From Candidatus Aerophobota bacterium (GTDB lineage Bacteria; Aerophobota; Aerophobia; Aerophobales; B3-G15), in contig JAUWZM010000032.1 in assembly GCA_030615365.1 (NCBI GenBank), positions 1 through 29,266 on the forward strand: a stretch of DNA of 29,266 bases, in the 5' to 3' direction. Made by a program: the position numbers and the translations under genes. Below the pieces are notes generated by a model that was not told where the DNA came from, did no database searches, and saw only the letters and a program-made list of their open reading frames with translations. Position 1 is the first letter of the stretch. Each line of letters starts with the position of its first letter. Shown here one piece after another: positions 16,429 through 23,030 of this stretch.

Positions 16429-16707
16429 TCACGGAAGCAAACTTTCGTCAAATAAAACTACCTTATGATTAGCACAAATATAAAAACTTGAAGGAGGCTG
16501 GTTTATTATGATTTTACGAGCTTCTTTATTAGATAAATCCTCTATATTATAATGACATTCATCGCCTGTTGCACTGGGAGATTGCACAAAATTGCAGCAC
16601 GTTGGAAGAGTATTCCTGTCAATTTTCCAAAAGATAATAGGGGTGCCAGTGATAGATGGATAGTATTTTCTTATATGCTTACAAATACTCTTAGTTTTTC
16701 TTTCTAT
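16429..16707 (-). CDS. Cys-containing unknown reading frame, possible frameshifted end of the upstream gene
   Basis: About 92 codons that read like real protein: ICKHIRKYYP, TPIIFWKIDRNTLPTCC, DECHYNIEDLSNKEARKI, PPSSFYICANHKVVLFDE. The four cysteines in CC, DEC and YIC could bind metal. No ATG, GTG or TTG is placed sensibly at its beginning: the frame continues upstream inside the preceding gene to an ATG at 16827, but that part is clearly an off-frame shadow. The preceding gene ends in TAG at 16704-16706 exactly where this frame becomes plausible. A -1 shift there would join them into one protein of about 260 residues. It may instead be a separate gene with an unusual start. Product unknown. 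Confidence 0.45.
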   Translation of the reverse strand: MERKTKSICKHIRKYYPSITGTPIIFWKIDRNTLPTCCNFVQSPSATGDECHYNIEDLSNKEARKIIINQPPSSFYICANHKVVLFDESLLP

Positions 16708-17210
16708 GCAAGAGCTGGATATAACTGATATCCCGCTTCCGTCGGAGGAATTATTGAAGGCCAAACTGGAAAAGCGCTTTCTGATTTTACTATAATGTGT
16801 TGGGTGGACTGTTCGAAGGAACTCCATATTTTTTCCCCATATTCTTTTCTAATAATATTCAATGCTTCCTCAATGGTCAGGTCTTCCTGATTTGAGATTT
16901 CAATACCACCATCTTCTTTCACAAGAAGAATTTTACCCGTAGATTCGATTGTGAATTCTAAGGTTTTGTGGTCAGAATAGCAATTTATTTGAATTTCACC
17001 ATTAATACCTGGGAATGCTTCAGTTTTTAAACCAAGTAGTGTGGCTTGATTGTTTATAAAAAGAGAATCATCGACTGTCTTTTCATTTGGAGCATTACCT
17101 TCCCCATAGTGCCATCCTTGGGGCAATTTCAAAAAATCACTAATTCTTTGGTCTGTGGTTTTTAAAAATAAAAAATTAGGATCTAACTCGTTGATGCATA
17201 GAAAACTCAT
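16704..17210 (-). CDS. Hypothetical protein with LPQGWHYGEG motif
   Basis: A 168-residue soluble protein. The first part contains LKLPQGWHYGEGNAPNE, followed by a helix, AFPGINGEIQINCYSDHKTL, EFTIESTGKILLV and a C-terminal helix EALNIIRKEYG. I recognise this as the pattern of a small family often found in two- or three-gene cassettes on accessory DNA (a short partner of about 95 residues, this protein, then a third small protein), but its function is not known to me. ATG 17210 overlaps the stop of the upstream gene by 4 nt, and GGAGG lies about 6 nt upstream. The last residues (GYQLYPALA) may have been followed by the frame at 16429-16707 before a frameshift. Confidence 0.65.
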   Translation of the reverse strand: MSFLCINELDPNFLFLKTTDQRISDFLKLPQGWHYGEGNAPNEKTVDDSLFINNQATLLGLKTEAFPGINGEIQINCYSDHKTLEFTIESTGKILLVKEDGGIEISNQEDLTIEEALNIIRKEYGEKIWSSFEQSTQHIIVKSESAFPVWPSIIPPTEAGYQLYPALA

Positions 17211-17500
17211 TTGTCTCCTCCTTTTAACAAAGATTTCTTTATATCATCAGTGGTCATAATTGTATTATGAGTTAAATCTTCTAATTGTGAGATTAATGCT
17301 CCTAGTTTTAATGCAAGAGTTTTTGCAACGGTATAGGATAGATTTAAGACTGCAATTGGGTTTTTAGAATTTTGCAAAAGTATCGTAACATCACCAATCC
17401 CTAGTGCACTCACAAAGCCATTAGCATAAAATTTTTGTATTTCAGGGTCTTTAAACGCCTCATCAAGCTTTTTCTCTAAATTCTGGCTATCTTCCGCCAT
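17207..17500 (-). CDS. Small hypothetical protein, partner of the YGEG protein
   Basis: 97 residues, mostly two helices around a beta pair: FYANGFVSALGIGDVTILLQ, then IAVLNLSYTVAKTLALKLG, ending IMTTDDIKKSL. This strongly resembles a group of short proteins related to DUF3467 that precede YGEG-type proteins in the same cassette; I regard the link to DUF3467 as tentative. GGAGGAAT lies right before the ATG. The stop overlaps the next gene's ATG as ATGA. A possible promoter is at 17664-17692, and a palindrome at 17535-17555 lies in the leader. Confidence 0.65.
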   Translation of the reverse strand: MAEDSQNLEKKLDEAFKDPEIQKFYANGFVSALGIGDVTILLQNSKNPIAVLNLSYTVAKTLALKLGALISQLEDLTHNTIMTTDDIKKSLLKGGDK

Positions 17501-17531
17501 ATTCCTCCTCCATCTTTTTATTTTAAGTATG

Positions 17532-17567
17532 CCATAATTTCAAAAATTGAAATTACAATTCTTGATT
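17532..17567. repeat. Direct repeat A containing a 21-bp palindrome
   Basis: The core TAATTTCAA-AAA-TTGAAATTA (17535-17555) is a perfect 9-bp inverted repeat with a 3-nt centre. The surrounding 36 bp match 17743-17778 with about five differences. It sits in the leader of the gene that starts at 17500 and looks like a dimeric repressor site. The regulator is not in the window. Confidence 0.7.
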
Positions 17568-17663
17568 ATGTTGATAGTGAAAAGTAATACTTTGCCAATT
17601 CTTATCTGCTCTAAGATATTGTTACAGAAAGGATTTACTGTTCTTCTATTTTCCACGTGCTAT

Positions 17664-17692
17664 TATTTTGCATCTTATCATTTTTTTGTCAA
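17664..17692 (-). promoter_or_regulatory. Possible promoter of the 17500 gene cluster
   Basis: On the minus strand, a perfect TTGACA (17692-17687) followed at 17 nt by a weak AAAATA. It lies between the two palindromes. The weak second box makes this uncertain. Confidence 0.35.
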
Positions 17693-17742
17693 GTTCTATT
17701 TTTGTGTAAACTTTTTATAGTTAAGTGACGCACATTGTAGTG

Positions 17743-17778
17743 TCATAATTTCAATAATTGAAATTACGGTTCTTAATC
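17743..17778. repeat. Direct repeat B containing a 21-bp palindrome
   Basis: The core TAATTTCAA-TAA-TTGAAATTA (17746-17766) is identical in both arms to the palindrome at 17535-17555, with a centre-to-centre distance of 211 bp. It lies upstream of the possible promoter at 17664-17692 and just downstream of the MFS gene. The rest of the 366-bp gap (17501-17866) is AT-rich with no gene that I can see. Confidence 0.7.
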
Positions 17779-17866
17779 GCATCAAAAAAGCACTACTAAA
17801 AAATTCGTTAAGGTTTGTCAAAGGGATAATTCTGAAGAATTATTGCTCAACTGCTACACTAACTTT

Positions 17867-19072
17867 TTAATTTGCTTTCTTCCTTTTTTTCCTTTCTTCT
17901 ATAAAAAATAAAAGAAGTAAAAATACTAATTCTACAGTTAAGAAAATATAAATAAAATTCATCCCATAAAATAGACTATGTTTCTCATACATTTTGCCTA
18001 TAAACCAGGGAGAAAACAAACCGCCAATTCCACCGGTCATTATCAGTAAAGATATAACAAAATTTTTATGCGTTGGATATTTCATACCTCCCATAACCAC
18101 TATTAAGGGCCATACTCCTGAAGCAAACAACCCACTAAAAATAAATGAAATTACTATTATGGATGTATAGCTTGAATAAATTCCTATCAAAATAGAAAAA
18201 ACTGCCAGAAGTGTTATAAAAATGAGAATATAAAACATATTTATCCTTTTGGTTAAAAAACCAATTATAAGCCTCCCAAACATTATCGAAAGCCAGAAAA
18301 ATGACAAAACCCTACCAGCCAAGGCACTGGAAAAACCTCTATTTAATCTCAAAAATGTTGGAGTCCACGATGCTAAACCTATTTCTCCACAAACATAAAA
18401 GAATATTGCGAATGCTAAAAATAAAAATACGAAAGTATTTTTATTCAATCCTCTTCGTTTAGAAATATTGAATGCAGCCTTGATGGCCTTCCTTTTCATG
18501 TCTGGAACTTTTAGAAAGATAAAATAAATGAAATTTACAATACATAAGATTGAAACTATAACATATGAATATCTCCAATTAATACCTTTACTTACAAGAG
18601 AGGAAGACAAGAATGGACCAATGAAAGCCCCAATACCAAAAAAAACCTGAGTTAAGTTAATAAACAATCCCTCGCTTCTTTGATTCACCTCAACGGTCAA
18701 TGAACTTACTTGAGCCTCTATGAATCCACCACTTACCCCCATAAAAAAAATAGCTACATTTAGATATACAAAGTTTAATGAAAATGCTACTGCAAAAACC
18801 GAAATTGATAATAATAAATAAAAAAATAAGATTGTTCTTTTCCTACTCATATAGTTACCCAAGAAACTACTTAAAAATGCTCCCACTATAAAACCAGCGA
18901 ATTGAGAAGAAAAAATAATTCCCATATATTCTATATTTCTACCAAGACAATTGCTTATTTCTATAAGGATAGGACTTGCCATAGTAAGCGAAATTGCAAA
19001 AACCATCATGGCATAGAAACAACTTATGTTTATAAATATTTTTTTCGATTGATTCAATTTAAAATCGCTCAT
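17867..19072 (-). CDS. MFS transporter, sugar permease-like
   Basis: About 401 residues with twelve hydrophobic segments and the MFS signature loops between helices 2 and 3 (FLGNYMSRKRTILF) and 8 and 9 (FGRLIIGFLTKRINMFY). The general layout recalls FucP-like and other sugar or carbohydrate permeases with proton coupling at the inner membrane; the substrate cannot be read. The frame is open 25 codons further to 19147, but that extension is basic and unlike an MFS start. I choose ATG 19072, with AAGGAGGAG about 16 nt upstream, longer than usual spacing. It follows the arylsulfotransferase-like gene after a 286-nt gap that contains a stem-loop, so it may be transcribed with the sugar operon or separately. 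Confidence 0.82.
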   Translation of the reverse strand: MSDFKLNQSKKIFINISCFYAMMVFAISLTMASPILIEISNCLGRNIEYMGIIFSSQFAGFIVGAFLSSFLGNYMSRKRTILFFYLLLSISVFAVAFSLNFVYLNVAIFFMGVSGGFIEAQVSSLTVEVNQRSEGLFINLTQVFFGIGAFIGPFLSSSLVSKGINWRYSYVIVSILCIVNFIYFIFLKVPDMKRKAIKAAFNISKRRGLNKNTFVFLFLAFAIFFYVCGEIGLASWTPTFLRLNRGFSSALAGRVLSFFWLSIMFGRLIIGFLTKRINMFYILIFITLLAVFSILIGIYSSYTSIIVISFIFSGLFASGVWPLIVVMGGMKYPTHKNFVISLLIMTGGIGGLFSPWFIGKMYEKHSLFYGMNFIYIFLTVELVFLLLLFFIEERKKRKKAN

Positions 19073-19199
19073 TTTTACTTTTAGCTTACTCCTCCTTTTC
19101 CTGTGTATCATAGCTATATGTATTAAATTGGTGTTCCCTGTCGCCAAATAGAGTATACAATCGAATAAGGAAACTGCTCAATAAACTATTTTAATGTAA

Positions 19200-19229
19200 A
19201 CCCCATAAGATAGTAACATCTTACGGGGT
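19200..19229 (-). terminator. Stem-loop between ASST-like and MFS genes
   Basis: A 12-bp stem with one mismatch (ACCCC-TAAGAT against ATCTTA-GGGGT) and a 6-nt loop. On the minus strand it is followed by TTTACATT, a weak T-run, so it may be a leaky terminator or a processing and mRNA-stability element after the upstream operon. The other 250 nt of this gap (19073-19358) hold a second, short hairpin at about 19316-19333 with a T7 run on the plus strand, where no plus gene precedes it. Confidence 0.45.
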
Positions 19230-19358
19230 AAAAAAGAATGATATATCCTGAAATTTTTATACTATTCGGTATAGAGCAAAGAAGTTTGCTGAGAAAAAGA
19301 GGCTTTCTCTATCTATCTTTTCGGTAGATATTTTTTTAATAAAAGTAAATTCTCCTTT

Positions 19359-20570
19359 TTACTCAGTAGCTATCCTTATTGGAGGAGTTAACATATCCTT
19401 CGATGGTATAACTGGCACCTCCTCAGGTTTTCCTAAATCTTTTGTCTGGGTAGAATAATCATATGAGTATCTATAGGCACGAGCTGATATTTTATTTGTA
19501 CATACATACTCCCATACTATTTCACCTTCAACTGTCACTTCAAAAATTCTACATCCAGAAGTCTCATTTATCAGCGTGTTCCCATTAGCAAGTCTCTGCG
19601 AACTGGACGTATAACTACTATGGAATTTCTCCCCCCTCTCATATTTCCACTCCACCTTTTTAGTCACGGGATTAACCTCAAGAATAAATGAACATCCCGC
19701 ATGAGCAAGGTCCTTTTGAGGCGATGTGCCATTGTCAAATATCAGTATATTACCCTCCCCTGGAAGCCCTTTTTCAATCATATGTGGCTCATGCTGGCCA
19801 GAAAGGCCACCTTTGTAATCACCGGTATACTCCCAAACTACTTTCTTGGTATCCCTGCCCACTATTAACACCAGATCAAGTGCCCTCAGACTTAACAACA
19901 CATTTTCTGGCTTGAATCTTTCATCTCCTCCATCATACCACCTATTCTCCGGAAGTGCCTGGACAGTATTGGTATGCGTCCAATCATTTATTGTATCGTT
20001 ATCTGGCCCTCCTACCCAATCACGTGAAGCATTTATCTGGTTACAACGATTTATATCAAGGTGTTCATACTCGTGCCACTTCCATACTATCTTTCTATCT
20101 GGCGTTACTTCTAAAATGACATCTGAATAAAGAGTGATATTCCTGCGTCTGGGATCTTTTATCTTTTCCTTATATCCTCTCGGGACTTCCTCAATGCACA
20201 TCATAAGAGTGTTACCATTATCTTTTCTGAAAATATCGTGATGGGGATAAAAATTTAAAGGAATATATTCCCAAACCAAATTACCGTTCCAATCATATTC
20301 CTGCACTCCTCCTTTTACCTGCCTATTCCCTCTTGTAGGAAAAGTATGCCTTACAATAAGCATGTGTCCGTTCTGAAGAAGCTTAGCTCGTCGGATCTGG
20401 CCCTTAACTCGTGATGAGCTGGCTATCCACCTATGAATAGTCCTACCATTCATAGTAATCAATGGAACTTCTGGTTCTTCTTGAATCGGACAGGAAAGAA
20501 CTGTGTAACCATTACAACACTTATCTGGTTTGTATATTGTTGTTCCCCGTGGATAGATCGTTACTGACAT
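19359..20570 (-). CDS. Arylsulfotransferase-like (ASST) beta-propeller protein
   Basis: A 403-residue protein with repeated propeller blades ending in VWEY or VWKW (GNLVWEYIPL, KIVWKWHEYEH, KVVWEYTGDYKGG, EIVWEYVCTN) and the His-containing motifs of arylsulfate sulfotransferases: YPHHDIF, DWTHTNTVQALPE, GQHEPHMIEKG, NGNTLINETSGCRIFEV. ASST transfers sulfate between phenolic compounds through a sulfo-histidine. The start resembles the family's GTTIYxPxKCxNGYT. No signal peptide is present, whereas studied enterobacterial ASSTs are periplasmic, so this one may act in the cytoplasm or only share the fold. GAGGAGA lies 5 nt before the ATG. It lies 63 nt after the mannitol-dehydrogenase-family gene, so co-transcription with the sugar genes is likely. 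True substrate unknown. Confidence 0.78.
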   Translation of the reverse strand: MSVTIYPRGTTIYKPDKCCNGYTVLSCPIQEEPEVPLITMNGRTIHRWIASSSRVKGQIRRAKLLQNGHMLIVRHTFPTRGNRQVKGGVQEYDWNGNLVWEYIPLNFYPHHDIFRKDNGNTLMMCIEEVPRGYKEKIKDPRRRNITLYSDVILEVTPDRKIVWKWHEYEHLDINRCNQINASRDWVGGPDNDTINDWTHTNTVQALPENRWYDGGDERFKPENVLLSLRALDLVLIVGRDTKKVVWEYTGDYKGGLSGQHEPHMIEKGLPGEGNILIFDNGTSPQKDLAHAGCSFILEVNPVTKKVEWKYERGEKFHSSYTSSSQRLANGNTLINETSGCRIFEVTVEGEIVWEYVCTNKISARAYRYSYDYSTQTKDLGKPEEVPVIPSKDMLTPPIRIATE

Positions 20571-20633
20571 TATGTTCTCCTCGAATAAAAGTTGGCCTAT
20601 TTTTCTAAAATAAAAATTGAACCATGTTTTTCT

Positions 20634-21824
20634 TTAGCCATACCTTCTTAATTTCTTGTAGGCTTCTTTAACAAGGTCAATTATTTTTTCATCTTTATCA
20701 GTTTTAAGCTGACAGAAATCCAGGAGAATCCTGTCTAAAGAGGCACTTAATCTTCCCTCATTTTGGTTAATCTTAATAGCAGCGGCGATAATCAGGCAGT
20801 AAACTTCGGGAAGATACCCACCAGAGATAATGAATCGTGCTCCGGGGATAAATCTTCCCCCAGGTTTAAGTTTTCCTAAAGATCCCCTTATGCCTCTTCC
20901 AATGGAATCTTTAAAGATGGGACAAAGAATTCTTCTTAACATACAAGTAGCATAATTCTTAACTTCATTCTTATCTAAAACATCCCTATAGCAGCTTAAG
21001 AGAGCTCCTATCATCTCATCGTTTATCATTTTTTCAGCTAATCTTAAAAGTTCTCTTTCCCGGGATAACTGATAAAAATACGAGTATCCCATTGGATAGC
21101 CAAGGCAGGATAAAAGAGCATGGGCTCCATTGTGAAGCAGAAGCTTCGCTGTTTTTAAGGCAGTGAATTCTCTATCTTCTTTGATCTGAAAAGCTTTCCC
21201 ATAAAACACTTCATTTTTAGCTTTAGCTAAGCTCTCCGGCAATGGTATTCCATACCATGGTTCTGCTACCACCGCCCAGTTAAAATTATCAGCAACAGGC
21301 TGGAAAACTCCATCTCTCTTCATATCCTCCTCACAGCGGCACATTCTTCCCATTACAGGATTATCTACTCTTACCCAGGAGGGTAAATCCGGAATATATT
21401 CTCTGAGATAATTCTCCATTATAGCCTTGACTTCCCAGCCATTCTCACTACAGAGAATACATACATCATCCCTGCTTTGGCTGTAGCATCGCCTTATCCC
21501 TTTAGCTAAGAGAGAAGCCACGTTTTTTAAATGAGAAGGACCAACCGCGGTAAAAATAATGGCAGCCTCTGCAATTTCATCAATGATCATATCCATCTGC
21601 TGAGGATTGTCTAAATTTAACCCCGCTACATCCTTTACTTCAATTGCCTTAATTTGCGGAGAGGAAATATTCACTCGGTATTGATTTTCTCTGTTTAAAT
21701 AATTTAAAAAATCACTTTTGCAGTCCCTGTCTACAAAAGTAATCTGATAATCTTTGCTTAACTCAGGGCCTAAAAAGCCAAGAGACAGGGCCCCAGCTCC
21801 AAAAATCAAAATCTTCTTTTTCAT
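20634..21824 (-). CDS. Mannitol dehydrogenase-family oxidoreductase
   Basis: A 396-residue NAD(P)-dependent polyol or sugar-acid dehydrogenase of the long-chain mannitol dehydrogenase family (MtlD, UxaB, UxuB and relatives). The Rossmann start is ILIFGAGALSLGF (Gly9, Gly11), and an Asp at the end of strand 2 (FVDRD) favours NAD+. RVDNPVMGRM and the catalytic K-x4-N-x2-H motif (Lys227, Asn232, His235) are present. MtlD is about 380 residues, so the length fits. It could oxidise a hexitol phosphate or reduce a hexuronate. The position directly after an alcohol dehydrogenase (9-nt gap) and a mannosidase suggests a role in mannose-derived sugar catabolism. The ribosome binding site is GGAG about 12 nt upstream, a longer than ideal spacing. 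Confidence 0.85.
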   Translation of the reverse strand: MKKKILIFGAGALSLGFLGPELSKDYQITFVDRDCKSDFLNYLNRENQYRVNISSPQIKAIEVKDVAGLNLDNPQQMDMIIDEIAEAAIIFTAVGPSHLKNVASLLAKGIRRCYSQSRDDVCILCSENGWEVKAIMENYLREYIPDLPSWVRVDNPVMGRMCRCEEDMKRDGVFQPVADNFNWAVVAEPWYGIPLPESLAKAKNEVFYGKAFQIKEDREFTALKTAKLLLHNGAHALLSCLGYPMGYSYFYQLSRERELLRLAEKMINDEMIGALLSCYRDVLDKNEVKNYATCMLRRILCPIFKDSIGRGIRGSLGKLKPGGRFIPGARFIISGGYLPEVYCLIIAAAIKINQNEGRLSASLDRILLDFCQLKTDKDEKIIDLVKEAYKKLRRYG

Positions 21825-21833
21825 AGTTAAATT

Positions 21834-23030
21834 TTACTCCCAGGGATAAAGCGCAGGTCTTAGTCCATCAGCTTTTGTGGTGAAAAACTCTTCAGGGTCC
21901 GTATTAAAAGAGTATCTTCGAGAAGAGATGAAGTCTTTTAAGGAAAGTCTTCCATCCTGCAACCAGGAGATAATAGTTTCCATTGTTTTAGTGGAACAGC
22001 CACTGGTTCCTATGGTTTTGGCGGAGCGATAGTGATGTTGGTCCATATCTACCCTGTCCACCTTCTCATGCACCCCACCAAAACAAGCACCAACCGCATA
22101 TCCATAAGGATTATATAGTTTTAACATTAACCTTTGGGCATCTGGATCAGGGCAGGCTGCTATTACATCATCGAATAGGTCTCCATTGGTTAGATTCCTC
22201 ATATTTTTCACCAGATTATCCTCTATTTTCTCCTTCTCCACAACTGATTTGTCCTTATAGGAAGAATGAACAACAGGAACCACATCTTCTCCTAATACTT
22301 TTTTAATTAAATTAGCCTTCTCTTTGGACCTTGTCAGGATAAATACTTTTTTTGCTCCCTCAATCTGACACAGACGAGCATAAATCATACTCACACTTCC
22401 AGACCCAATAACAAGACTGAAACCATCTTTTTTTATGCCTCCTCTGAAAAGTTGACGTCCCTCCTTATCCAATCTTACCGGGTGTGGGGTAGAAAAAATA
22501 GATTCCAGAGCGCAGGCAGCTGGCTCAACTAAAGCTGCCTCCTCATTAGAGACGCTATGCGGAATCCTCAGTACCGAACCGGAGAGAATTAACTCTTGAG
22601 GTATTCTCATATACTGAGAATAACCACCATCTATGTAAAAACTCAAAATAGTGATAGGGTCACTAAGGAGCATTAAACCGTTATGGTATTGGGCAATTCT
22701 GGATTGGGAAGTGACTCTTTCCCCAACTCGAAAATTCAGGTATTCACTGGACAGCCTCTTCCCTTCCTTATATCCAATGCCCCTTTCCAATCTTCTCACG
22801 CTTTTACCTACCTCAACTATTTCTCCTACAAGCTCATGCCCTAACACTATGGGAGCATGAGGATCTACCTTGTGATGACCTTTATAAAAGATAATCTTAT
22901 CAGTTCCACACCTGGCAGAGACTATTACTTTCGCTATTATATCTGTGGGACGTGAATGTATCTTCAACTCTTCCAATCTAATATCTCTTGGACCATAATA
23001 AACAAAAGCCTTAGAGGTATACTTACTCAT
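21834..23030 (-). CDS. Zinc-type medium-chain alcohol/polyol dehydrogenase
   Basis: A 398-residue MDR-family oxidoreductase. The catalytic zinc ligands are Cys41 (SARCGTD), His65-Glu66 (GHELVGE) and the Glu in LVEPAACALE. The Rossmann loop VIGSGSVSMIYA is a variant of GxGxxG. The four-cysteine structural-zinc lobe usual near residues 90-115 is absent: that stretch has no cysteine. The protein is some 50 residues longer than typical polyol dehydrogenases, partly from an insertion at 80-135. It probably oxidises a sugar alcohol or sugar. The ATG overlaps the mannosidase stop (ATGA, 23027-23030), so it is translated with GH38. The exact substrate cannot be read. Confidence 0.85.
   Translation of the reverse strand: MSKYTSKAFVYYGPRDIRLEELKIHSRPTDIIAKVIVSARCGTDKIIFYKGHHKVDPHAPIVLGHELVGEIVEVGKSVRRLERGIGYKEGKRLSSEYLNFRVGERVTSQSRIAQYHNGLMLLSDPITILSFYIDGGYSQYMRIPQELILSGSVLRIPHSVSNEEAALVEPAACALESIFSTPHPVRLDKEGRQLFRGGIKKDGFSLVIGSGSVSMIYARLCQIEGAKKVFILTRSKEKANLIKKVLGEDVVPVVHSSYKDKSVVEKEKIEDNLVKNMRNLTNGDLFDDVIAACPDPDAQRLMLKLYNPYGYAVGACFGGVHEKVDRVDMDQHHYRSAKTIGTSGCSTKTMETIISWLQDGRLSLKDFISSRRYSFNTDPEEFFTTKADGLRPALYPWE

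Noticed and set aside
16137..16451. Minus-strand frame of 104 codons behind the transposase
   Set aside because: It is the antisense of the transposase C-terminus and methylase scrap; no start signal and implausible composition.
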